Source of the DNA: Metridium senile | Lineage: Eukaryota > Cnidaria > Anthozoa > Actiniaria > Metridiidae | Direction: 5' to 3' | Assembly (NCBI GenBank): GCA_949775045.1 | Contig: OX459103.1 | Span: 11,228,605 to 11,292,604 of the forward strand | DNA length: 64,000 nucleotides | Shown: one piece after another, positions 36,801-48,367 of the stretch | Layout of the letters: each line of letters starts with the position of its first letter | How positions within the stretch are numbered: the first letter of the stretch is position 1 | Translations under genes and position numbers: made by a program | Notes under the pieces: model-generated | Databases searched by the model: none | The model's input: the letters and a program-made list of their open reading frames with translations, nothing else | Told to the model about the DNA's origin: nothing

Positions 36801-39800
36801 CCACATTGCTACACTTGCTAATATGCTATTGAGAAATGACCGTTTTGACTTATCAAACAACAACAAAGGCGTTCCGAATGCACATTTAGTCTCTGAACTA
36901 ATCCATGATCCTTTGCACCACTAGCTTGTGCTCTTTTCACGGGTGACAAACTTTCTTGAAAAGGGTGTATATTCATGTCTCAGTTTTCAAAGTTCGCGAA
37001 TTTACACCTACTTGCAAGAACGTTGTCATACGAAAAAAGAACATTTGTATTTAGTGGGTTAGGAATAAATTAAAAGTACAAAAGATGATCACTGAAGCTG
37101 AACTCTTTCTTTTGCACTTTTATTTTATTCCTAACACACTGAATACAAATGTTCTTTTTTTTGTATGACAACGTTCTTGCACGTAGGTGTATTCATACAA
37201 TGCTTTAATTTCGCTTATACCCCAATTTCAAGCGCGTGGGATTTTCGAACATAAATTTGTTATTTTCTTGTAAAACCTTATATTGATTAGTATTTTTTAC
37301 TTACAATACACAATAACCCCTGTCTTTGTTCTAACTGGTCCTTGGATGGGATTGTTAATAGCCTGACACTCGTACTCAGTCCCACTCTGAAGTCTGGTAA
37401 AATTTGATATACGAAGAACAGCTTTCCCAACTCCTTGTGCTATGGTTGTCTTGGTAATGCTGTCTATCCACGTGACGTTTGGTGTTGGGTGACCAACCAC
37501 TGTACACAAGATTCTCAGGTCCAAGTGCTCAGTGATCAATGTCTTTGTATTTGGCTTAGTGGTAAAAGTTGGAGTTTCTGAAAACATATTCAGGCAGGCA
37601 ATCAATTTATCAAATTTCCTATACAATAGAGCTATCCATGATTTTGATGTAGGTATCGGATCATGCGTAAAATAGGTATTTCATTTTTTATTCGTTTTGA
37701 TTTGCATTAATGAATCGATGTTCTTGTAAATACAAAAAATGTCTTAAAATCAAAACAGTATTATGTATTTGAGCAACAGAAAGTTTCTAAACCTAGTCAA
37801 GCTACATTTTTATTTCAAGTTTATTTTAACTATTAATTAGTAGTTGGATGACACCTAAAATATCTTGTTGTCGAGTCGGTTATTTACATTTCTTGCAGCA
37901 TACACATATTTTAAATTAATTAATAATTCACGAGAAATTGACATAAGAAATCACTAACAGATTGACCGCTATTATATTGTATATAGTACATACTAATCAT
38001 TTATTAAACCTAGTACCTGTAACGATAAGTCTTGTTGTGCTGGTTATATCCATTCCAAAACTCAAACGCAATGAACATCCATAAACACCATCATCAGCTG
38101 TCGTCGCATCAGTAATGACCAACGTAGCTTGATCCTCTCGACTCACTCGTATTGTAGGACTTAGCAACCGAGGTGGACAAGTGGAGCTAGTGAGTTGAAA
38201 TATCCATCCAGCAAATCCATTATCACGACCAATCATGTATTGATTTTGTTTATAGAACCATATCGGTGATAATAGAGAAAACTCATTGTTTCTATTACCA
38301 ACAGAGTATGTCCACACAAATTTGGCAGTATGTCCCTTTACCACATACAGTGGGGTGGGAGGATTTTGGGTGAACTTAACTGCTGCATCTAAACAGAAGG
38401 TGAAAATAAGTGATTATCAAATATGAACTAGGAAAAAAGTGGGACCAAGAACCATCTATACACAGCATTAACCACAACAACCATTCAAAATGAAGTAAAG
38501 AACGAACAGGTAAACATGTACAAACAAAAATAAAAAATAAAAAATAAATCAATAAATCAATAAATCAATAAATCAATAAATCAATAAATCAATAAATCAA
38601 TAAATAGATAAATCAATAAATCAATAAATCATTATAATATAGCTACGATAGTACGCACGCTCTGATTGGCCGATAGCCGTGATCTATTACACCGATAAAC
38701 TCACATTTTCGAAGGAACAACGAAAAAGTTGTTGTTTGCAGCTCCCTGTTCACTATTCAAAATGGCGTCCAAAATGCCGAGTAAATATTTTCTTGTTGTT
38801 AAAAAGCTGATATAAACAAATTAAAAACAACAAAAATACTCAATGCATAACATTAACAGAACAGGTAGTTTTTATTGTTGAATAAGAGCGAAAAAAGATC
38901 AAAACGTTTGACATTTCACTGTTTTGTTTTTGAATAAAAAGAAAGAGCACACTGCGCAACGCTGGAGGCCTAAAAACGGCATACACGTTACAAAACAGCA
39001 AGAAAAATGTACAAAAGAGCAGCCAAATCAGGTTATTGATGTCAACGAATAAAGTAAGATAGATGCTCAATGAAGAAAGTGAAGTTCTCATCGAAAGTTC
39101 AAGTTCACATTTCCAAACAAAGCAAACCACGGCATCTAACGGACTTAGTTTAGCCCAAAAGTTATCCACTTGAATAAATAAGCTTACAAAAACAGATGCT
39201 TTACGATATAACTAGTCAATATTGTAAGTATTCATCAATGCATTCATTTAATAAGAACGGGGAATACATCTTTTTTTGTTCAAAGCCGGATTACCTGAAT
39301 ATCGACACTATCATGGCGATTAATTCTGTTGGTCCGAAATTAGCGTTGAATCTAACTTGATTGATAAATGTCCAAGCCGATCCTCAACTCAAACCAGCCA
39401 CGTTATGTTGATATCAGTAGTGAGTAAATGTACGTTAATGTACACCGAGAACTTCGTAGCCGGGCCTTCTTTTGTAAAACTCATTCTGATTGGACGACTG
39501 GTAACCATGGAATAGAGTAGTCCAATTACAAAAGAAGGCCCGGCTACGGTTCTCGGTGTCCGTTAAGCGCGGATCACAGCTCATCTGAAGGAAAATTGTC
39601 GTTGAAAATCGCTCAATATCTATGATTTCGTGAGTTCTGACTCGAGATCCATGAACATTTTGCTGGTTTCTGGAAAAAAGGATCATTAACATATGGTGCT
39701 GAGGGGATTTTTAAGGCAAAGGAAGGATTAAACATGATTTTTTCGACCATCGAAGACAAGCGATCTCGATCACGAGTGACCAGCCTTTCCATATTTAAGT

Positions 39801-40791
39801 ACAGGTGGGCAAACATTAGGGGAAATTCTCTAAAACGTTCAAAAACCACCCAGAATGACACCAAATAAGTTTAACAAGAACACAGGATTGAAATATGTTG
39901 AAATTTATTTCAATAACAAATATCGATTTTTTTCTCACATATCTCTATACTGTAAAAGTGAATTGCTTGGGCTGCCTGTGATTTTCCATGCAGTTATTTG
40001 AGTTAACAGCAGACAGAGAATTGTTTGCAGTACACGCGGAAGTAATGATAATTAAGGCCACGTATTCAACACCGTACGTTATTCGAATCCTATTCGTATC
40101 CTTATTGTCCCTTACACTAAGAACAATTTCTTTTGTAGCAAATTGAACGATCCAAATTGAATACCAGCAAAGGTCGTAAGCATTTCCGGATCTATAATTT
40201 ACATGCGAGCAGTGTAAATGTTTTTCAACGACGATGCTAACTGTTAGCTATATGTCCGTAGTCAGTGCTTGTATTCATAACACCAGAGTTAATTAACTTT
40301 ACCCTGATAAAGAACAAGTTGCTCGATCGCGAAAACCCAGTGAAACAAATCAAAGCTGATGGAATTGCTTATGGCCTGAAAGAATAGTCTTGAATCCGGA
40401 TTTCTAACGACAACGTTAGTTACATTAGCAATATAAAATTATGCCATCACAATGGTCCAAATCCACAGTTTCAGCTAGAGAAGTAGATTTCACTCAGATT
40501 AAAAAAGGTAGAAGCATTTTCAAATGATTAGTATCAATATCTAGCCTGTTTTAGAGCTTGTTTGTGCGCCGGATTCCACTCAATAACAATTGCTTATTTT
40601 GCGTAATTTTACATTCATTTCAACAATATCCGGGATAACCAAGATATTGGCCATTGTTGTATTATGAAACTGCATGATTTTAATATAACGTTTTACTGAT
40701 TATGCATGTATAACTTACCAATATTGAGAATTAACAGCGATATGCCAAGAAATCCATGAACAACGAGACACAGATTACAGCTAGAAGACAT
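33894..40791 (-). CDS. Receptor C: Ig/Ig/Ig/FN3/TM receptor with ITAM tail, nonsense codon in D3
   Basis: Inferred exons: 40791-40719 (signal peptide MSSSCNLC...), 38388-38017 (V-set-like), 37577-37305 (I-set), 36195-35914 (D3), 35652-35386 (FN3), 35054-35019 (juxtamembrane), 34821-34719 (TM), 34536-34512, 34241-33894 (tail). All splice borders and phases fit; the total is 593 codons. One in-frame TGA (36076-36074) sits in D3 after WKWY, where B has CGA and D CAA. It is consistent with a CGA-to-TGA transition. Skipping D3 (phase 1-1) would restore an open receptor; otherwise the product is a secreted fragment with two Ig domains. Tail: YQQL, YEPL and ITAM YQPL-x6-YQSL. Confidence 0.75.
36298..36681. 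mobile_element. ACCGAATNCCAATA-ended MITE
   Basis: ACCGAATGCCAATATGGCCGC at the left and its inverse GCGGCCTTATTGGTATTCGGT at the right are imperfect TIRs, in the D3/I-set intron of receptor C. The receptor D intron retains only the left end (near 46261). Confidence 0.5.
36682..36971. mobile_element. CACC-type MITE (copy 2)
   Basis: The ends CACCCTTTCCAAGAAA (36686) and inverse (to 36967) are flanked by TATA on both sides. The arms share GTCACCCGTGAA. Confidence 0.65.
37005..37189. mobile_element. CACC-type MITE (copy 3), near-perfect palindrome
   Basis: The 185-bp element begins CACCTACTTGCAAGAACG and ends in its inverse. Most of its length can fold as a single hairpin. Confidence 0.65.
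38538..38632. repeat. (AATAAATC)n tandem repeat
   Basis: Eight-bp units in intron 1 of receptor C, at the same place relative to the V-set-like exon as the repeats in A and D. Confidence 0.9.
39442..39559. repeat. Inverted repeat (MITE-like) in receptor C intron 1
   Basis: ACACCGAGAAC(TT)CGTAGCC with CGGGCCTTCTTTTGTAA recurs inverted across a ~45-bp loop. Confidence 0.6.
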
Positions 40792-40915
40792 AGTTGTGAT
40801 GGTTTACGGTGCAACAAACACTGACCTTGAACACATTGTTGAATACCGATGTTTGTATAATCTGTCAACCGAACAAGCTGGTAAGATCGTGCAATGTCAT
40901 TGGTCAGTTAAATTA
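40792..40915 (-). promoter_or_regulatory. Putative promoter of receptor C
   Basis: Inverted ATTGG at 40899-40903 gives CCAAT 108 bp before the ATG, as in A and B. A transposon inserted at 40948 separates this block from the older upstream flank, so any regulatory sequence further out is displaced by 1.35 kb. Confidence 0.5.
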
Positions 40916-40947
40916 TGGGCATACACATATGTATGTCATATATATAT

Positions 40948-41088
40948 GTTATTTACCGGCTGGGAGGTCCGTATAGTGAAAAACTGCCCGAGGTCTTGGA
41001 TGTACGGACCGAGGTCCGCCGAGGTCCGTACATCCAAGACCTCGGGCAGTTTTTCACTATACGGACCGACCTCTAGCCGGTAAATAAC
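40948..41088. repeat. 141-bp near-perfect terminal hairpin
   Basis: Arms run from GTTATTTACCGGCT through GGTCCGTATAGTG, AAACTGCCCGAGG and TCTTGGATGTACGGACC, then mirror exactly around GAGGTCCGCC. This is a longer version of the hairpin at 17746. Confidence 0.9.
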
Positions 41089-42300
41089 TTATTTATTTTT
41101 TTTATTCTCTCTCTATTAATGTTTTTGATATTTGTACGACGCGCGTTGCTTTCAAATGGCTTCCCAGTAGTTTTACTGAAAAAGAGCTGGTTGTCAGAAA
41201 CCGGTTTTCATTCAGTGTGACGGCGCCTCGACAAACTTACAGAAATTTTAATGCCAAAATATTTTAAATTACTGCAGCTTTCTCCATCATTCCAAATCAA
41301 ATATCGTTTAAAGAGAAAGGGTTTTGTTTATATCTCAACATCAAAGAAAGTCAAGAAACAAAAAACAAGTTTTACAAAGGATTTTAGCTGACACGAACAC
41401 TGAGTGAACCAAGATGGATGTTGAAACGAGTTGAAATTCGTCGTTCTTGTGGACGTTTGCATCAAGAAAAAAGCCTACTGAAGCTTATTTTTCGATAAAT
41501 GACAAGAAATAAGAAATTTAGTCGAAGTCACCGACAACTGTTGAAGGAATTAATTTGTCTGTGTCGTAATTTATGAAGAAGATGAAGTTGAAAGCATTAG
41601 GATCGCTGACAAGCACTTTGAATCAAGCAAATCGACCTTTTTCAAGATTGTTTATCCTTTTGTGTGCAGAAAAAGAAAGACAAGAACACTTCCTTACTTC
41701 AAAAACGTTGTAGACTTTGTACATAAACTTCTCGTGAATTTATAGCATTTTAAAAGTGACTGAAAAGCAAAGACATATCTCATCAAGAAAGATAGCTCAA
41801 TTCACCGCCGTGTTGTTTACAATGCAAGGAAAGATAAAAACTACAAGTATATTTTTCAACTATTATCGAGGTATGTGAACGAGCTTTATATTCTTTAGAA
41901 AATTAAAAAAAAGCTGGTGTATTATCACAACCTTTTGTGTATTCTCGTGTATTCTCTCGTGAGTTTTTGCAATATTGATTTGATTTTCTCAACTTTTGCT
42001 TATGTTTGCAAAAACAACCAACGCTCGCCGTAGCTTTTAATTTTCTCAGTCGGTTATCACATTCTGTCCATTCTGTCAGTGTTTTGGTCAATTCAGAATT
42101 CTAGATCTCCTACTATTTTGTTCGATTAATTACCATAATTAACAATTACCTATTAAAGAAGATTTTTCAAAAATTAGTATCACTGGGAAGAAATGGTACC
42201 AACGAACAGGATACCGCGGACCGGGCAGATCGTGAAAAACTGGCCCGCTCGCTAGCCAATCACAGCGCGCGAATCACAGGATACCGGACCGAAAAAAAAT
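40948..42300. mobile_element. Hairpin-ended DNA transposon, copy 2
   Basis: Inverted relative to copy 1. The hairpin end starts at 40948 and the other end (GGATACCGGACCG) lies near 42290. The flanks match the uninterrupted sequence upstream of receptor A (CACATGCAAACGCTAAAATATATGACTAAATG region), confirming insertion 5' of receptor C. No coding capacity. Confidence 0.7.
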
Positions 42301-43034
42301 AAAACAATATATGACTAAATGATTTGGTCGATTGTAAGCATTTAAAGATATCTTATCTCCAAATTAAAAGATTAAATAAAATATATATGAAATTTCGAAT
42401 AATATATAATATATATATGCTATAAAATAATGCTTATAAACACTTCAAATATTGATATGTCATATATAAGAAGTGTGCTCAGCGTGATATATCATAAATA
42501 ACCTCCATGTTCTTTTAACAATAAAAACTATATTAAAATTCATTTTGATCCAGTTTCTGTGATGCACAGACCGTAACCTCTTGGATGCCGAAGAATCTAG
42601 ATAAAAATATTTTCAGTACTAGTATATGAAACATGACATTTAATTGTTATTACTTCTTGTTATTCAAACATTCACTGAACTAAATATTCAATTTTTGAAA
42701 TAACAAAACTATAAAACACAAATCTGTGTCGATAACTGATTCGTTTCAATTGTTGTTTTTATTATTTTGTTAAAAAAAAATCCTGATTGGTTGAATGTTG
42801 GAAATATATGCTGATGCCTTATTTACCTTGAATAGCGAAACAAGTTGAGTCAACTAATAATACACTGCAGAATATATGTGGACGTTAATTTTGAAAGTTA
42901 CAGCATTACAGCTAATACCCATAAGCATTATGGGAAGATACACATTTCACATTTTCAAGCAATTTGTATAAAAACTATCAATTTATTGATTTGTAATATT
43001 TACCATCGATTGTTTCACATGTTGTTTTCCCTTA
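42301..43034. other. Receptor C-D spacer
   Basis: Continuation of the old receptor upstream flank (match to 12370-12800). AT-rich, no gene. Confidence 0.5.
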
Positions 43035-43174
43035 GGTGAACGTAGTGTTTACAAGTGTTGGCATTCTGATGCTATTTTGTCAACCATTTGCACAATAGAT
43101 TTTTTAATTTATTTGTTCTAGTAACAATTGTTGGTTGGCAAAACCATAACAAAATACTTCAGTGTACGTCCAGG
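43035..43174. mobile_element. MITE with TA target duplication, copy 2
   Basis: Homologue of 2314-2462. The ends GGTGAACGTA and TACGTCCAGG are flanked by TA (43033-43034, 43175-43176). Confidence 0.65.
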
Positions 43175-43408
43175 TATATAGTTGCAATATTAAATCAAAA
43201 ACAATGGTTTTGAGGCAGTATTTGAATTGTGCATGGGCTTAGAAGTGTTATATTCTATGATTGTGTTATATATACACTAATAAACTTTATAGTATTTCAG
43301 TCTTTCATGGAAATTGTGTAATGGAAAAGGCTTTTATTGTCAAACAATACACAAAACAATTTTGCATATAATGTTTAATTACATCATTGGTGAATTTTGT
43401 TTAAGTCT

Positions 43409-43672
43409 TATACACCTATTTCAATTAACGTTGTCCATCTGGAATGGTTGATCTGAGACCGATAGGAATTGTGGGAGCTCGTTAAACTGCAAATGCATTG
43501 TTTTAATCACACTTGAATGGTGCTGAATTACAGATAACAGTATTTCAGAAGTAAACATTAATATTCAAGCGTGATTATAATAGTGCATTTGCAGTTTAAC
43601 GAGCTCCCACAATTCCTATCGGTCTCAGATCAACCATTCCAGATGGACAACATTAATTGAAATAGGTGTATA
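43409..43672. mobile_element. CACC-type MITE (copy 4)
   Basis: The ends CACCTATTTCAATTAA and inverse are flanked by TATA. The paralogous spacer downstream of receptor B (about 18325-18345, TTTTATATATGAAC) is an empty site, supporting insertion with a TATA duplication. Arms of over 90 bp carry GGGAGCTCGTTAAACTGC. Confidence 0.8.
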
Positions 43673-43877
43673 TGCACAAATAATGAAAAAGGTAAAATGT
43701 AGAACTATTCACATGCAATTTAAGCATTATTTACATTAAAATACGTTCAAAGACTTGAATAGTCCATAAAACATACGTATTGATAACCCGTATCTGGCTC
43801 ACGTAACAGTTTTAACTAGAACACCCATTGTTCACGTTATAAAGACTTTGATACTACGTAAGACGCACGCAAGTGTT

Positions 43878-46800
43878 TTAACTTACAGATGAATTATTTA
43901 CATTAGAATAATTTTGCAGGCTTTGATACTGCTTAGGACGGTCACGTAACGGTTGATACGTATCGTTACGTTGATCAGTAGTAACGTGTTTTGTACGTAG
44001 AGGTTCGTACTGTACAGTTGGGTCGTGTTGTATTGTCTCAGGGTTCAGTTGTTGGTAATGGTCCTGACTGGTCTGTGGATTTCCTGGTATTTCATATATC
44101 ACTGGTTTACTTGGTACGGCTGGTTTGGTGTGGGGTTGTCCAACTGCTTCATACTCTGCAATCGACTGACTTGTTTGGGATGTTTTGACGGGAGATGGGA
44201 CGTTAGCCATCTCAACTATTTCATTCTATCAAAAATGGAAAAAAAAATGTGTATAGTTTTAGTTGTTAATGTTCGTTTGTTTGCTGCGTTGTTTGTTTTG
44301 TTTGCTTGTTTGCGTTACGCTGATCGTTCTTTCGTCTGCAGGATCGCTTGTGTTTTTTTTAGTGTGTGTTTGTTTATTTTCTACTGCTTTTATTCCGATG
44401 TTTATAGAATATGAAGAACGTTTTTGTTCACAGAATATCAAAGAGAATCGGTGCATTAAGAAAATAAGTTGAAGTGACTTACATTGTAACTTGAATCAGT
44501 AGTTTTCCTGAAATGAAGGATTATTAAATAAAAATTATTAATCATTTGATCGATTGACTGATTGTCATCGACTTATTGTTATATATTTTTATAGAAAGAT
44601 TTCATATATAAAGTATATGTGTGCCATATATCGACAATGCTGTAATGATAATATAAATAGAATAAAGCATTACTTTGATGTTGTCTTGTTTCTGTAAATG
44701 TACACAACAACTAGAATGTTGACAATTAACGAGATGACAAGAAATGATGCACACACAGCAGCCGCTACCGTTCCACCTATAAAAAATGCATCCAAAACGG
44801 GATTTAAACTGATGACATAAAGGTAAATATATCTAAACTGAATGAATGAATGAATGAATGAATTAATGAATGAATGAAAGAATGCAAACTTTATATAACG
44901 AGGGTAAAACTGAATAGTTATTAAACTAGCAAACAGGTGTCCTTCTAAACTGTATATTCAAACCTTGTGACTCTTGTTGTGAAGATGATCTTTCCTGTCC
45001 TGTGAAATAAAAATGATTTTTTAAATTTTAAGTGTAAAAGTTGTTTCTATTATCTCATTAGCAAGGAGCATGTCACGTGTAGCGGACGGGATATTTGACT
45101 GTTTACCTGGCAATATATCCGATAGGGAAGAAGTTGATGTTGTTGGACAGTAATAACCAAACATGAAGTCACGTGACGTAACGTAGGTATCTAATGAAAG
45201 GTTTCCATGTGTTAAGGAAGTAAGATATTAAGTTTTATTTCACCCCCCCTAACTTTGGAAGCAATCTTAAATAAACGATAAATTTCAAATTTAGTATGTC
45301 TCAGTGCTCAGGAAGATTTTACCATTTTATGCAATGACCAGTTTAATATAATTATGTGTTATTGGCTTACTTCTGGTAGTAAAAGCTACGCTTGAATTGG
45401 TACTATAACCAGCAATGTTACGCGAGTAAAACTGGCCTTCATATTCTGTATTCTGCATCAGTCCAATAACTGAATAGTACATTTTTGTGGTGTCATTGAT
45501 ATGAAATGTCTTGGAATCCATAACTAACTTGTAACCAGTGATTGGACTACCCCCATTGTATAATGGTTTTGTCCACCTTATAGTAACTGATGTTGATTCT
45601 TTGTCTGTAACAAACACTTGTGGTGGACCTGGTGGAACTGGAGGTAAAACGTGAGATTAGATTCTAGTATCATTTGAGTCGTTCATTGATTAGTTTATTA
45701 ATTGTATCAACGTTTTAATGAATAAAAAAATGAATAAATAAATGAAACGAATAAATAGGTGTTTAATAAGTATGAACAACTGGATCAGTGATTGAGAATT
45801 TGTACTTTCAATTCGGTCGTATCACAGTGGTGAGACCAATACACAAAACGTCATGATAAACACTATCTTATGATTTGTATTTACACAGTTGATTAACAGT
45901 AATACTGTGTTCATCACCACCAACAACATTAGTTGCTCTACATCTATAACGACCATAGTCACCACTATCTTGTCCAGTCATCACTGTCACCTCTATACCA
46001 TCAGTAATACTGTGTACATTAGAAGTTATAAGGTCACGATTTGGTTGGTACCATTTCCATGTAGGACCAGGTAGTGCACTAGAACATTTACACCTTAGTG
46101 TTACCATGTTACCATTCCAGGAAGTGATATTAGTAGTGGACGAAGATTTGTCGATCGTTGGTGCGTCTAGGTATGTAAAAATACAATATAAACAATCGTT
46201 ATTGAAATTTGGTATTTCATAAAAGATTCAGTTTGTTGTTTTGACAAAAAGGCTTATAGGCTGAATGCCAATATGTATTGATGTTTTAGACAAGAATATT
46301 AAAATCTTAATTATTAAAATTAAATCTTAGTTAATTTCAATAGTATAAAAAACACCAAAACGAGGCTAGCATGGAAACAGTTCACAGTTGTACATGTCAC
46401 ATTGATTCCAAATAGCTTCACTTATCTATTCAGGTTTTCAATGTACGTGAATTTGTTTATAGAGTGTTTTAATTTCGCTAAGACTCCAAATTCATGCTTT
46501 GCAAGATAATACGATAACGATAACTTCCATTGGATTTGTTGAGCATAAATTTGTATTTTACTTGTACAACCTTACAGTTAATTGGTAGTTTACTTACAAT
46601 AGACAATAATCATTGTCTTTGTACTAACTGGTCCTTGGGTAGGATTGTTAATAGCCTGACACTCGTACTTAGTCCAACTCTGACTTCTTGTAACATTTGG
46701 TAAACGAAGAATAGCATTCCCAACTCCTTGTGTTAGGATTGTCTTAGTAACGCTGTGTATCCACGTCACGTTTGGTGTTGGATGGCCAACCGCTGTACAC

Positions 46801-48334
46801 ATGATACTCAGTTTCGAGTGTTCAGTGACAATTGTTTTTATATTTGGCTGATTGGTAAACCTAGGAGATTCTGAAAAAATCAAAAGGCAATCAATTCATG
46901 CAATAGCTGTTATTATGGTTATGAACAATGGATTTAATTCGAAGCTTTTGGGACAAATTTTGTTTTTGTGCGAGAGCAGTGACAAATCCATTGTTTGAAT
47001 AAATTTAATTCGGCATATAACTGTCAAAACAGCTATTTCCGATATCAATTCCTCCTTACCACCCCCTCCTTCCTGCCATCCATCCATCCATACTCCATAT
47101 ATCTTCCATCCATCCACCTCCTTTTTATTCATTCATCTATCAAATCAACCATCAATCCCATCCATCCAATTAACTAATCAATCAGTCTACCAATCAGTTT
47201 ATCAGTCCTTCATTCACTTATTATTCAAATGGTTAGTCATCTATTTACCCAGTCTCTTTCGGACCTCTGGTACCCAAGTCATGAAGAGATGCACTGGACT
47301 GGACTGGACTGTTTAATCTTGGAAATGTTGCTGATTTTACATCGTAAACCAGATCTCCATGTGCAAACAAACTCGATAAAAGCGAAATTATTTACTTGGC
47401 ATATATATATATAAATATATATATAAAGTATATGGTTCGAATCATCCGTTGAGAGTGCTCGATACGATGAAGTAGAGCAAAATATATGTGCATGAGGGCA
47501 GGAGTCAATACAACTACAAATTCATCTCGACAAGCCTGTTTCGTGAGTTGTGAGGCTCACTCGTCAGGAGATTTAATGAAAAAAATATTCACAATCATCA
47601 CTTATAAGTATTGTTGTTTACATAATTAATATTCAGGTGGGAAATTTGAATAAGTGTTAGTTGTGGCGTAATAGTGCTTTGTTCCTGTGTCGGCACGAAG
47701 ACACTAGCGCTTGTTGAGTGATGAAAGTTCCGGTCGGCGGATGATAATAAACGTTTTCTTTAGGCAAAGATTGCATCTCTTACTTACGTTGCTGTATGCT
47801 CTGGTGGTGGATAAGACTCGCCATGAGATGGAATGTGCGATGTTGTTGTCCTTGATAGTATTTCGGTTGAAGATTTTTCTAAGTTTGTGGTCCTTCGGGA
47901 AGTGATTGTCGATTAAAGCGAGGAATCTGTGTCCAATGTTAGTGCTGACGTTTTTACTGAAGAGTGGATTGTACCAGAGGATGTCGTTTCGTTGTCTGTT
48001 TTTTCGTTTGGATTGTGTTGGTGGTTCGTAACGTAGTGTGTCTCGGTATCCACTGCCGTTTAGAGCTTGTTGCCTATGGAGGCGCGGATTGGTCGAAGGA
48101 GGCCTTGTCAGATGAAAGGGATGAAAGTCGACAAACGACAATATTTACATTCAATAAGTTCAAAGCAGTCCTCCATTTCAAACACTTATTCAAAACACTT
48201 TTCGCTCTTTAGTCGGGAAAGCCAATCAAGTGCTTTTCTCGTTCACTGTTTGGCTGGGACTTTCAGTTCTCAAATCTGATTGGTTATATTTCTCATATGT
48301 GCGAAAGTGTGTATGCGACGCTGATGGACGTATC

Positions 48335-48367
<33 letters not shown>

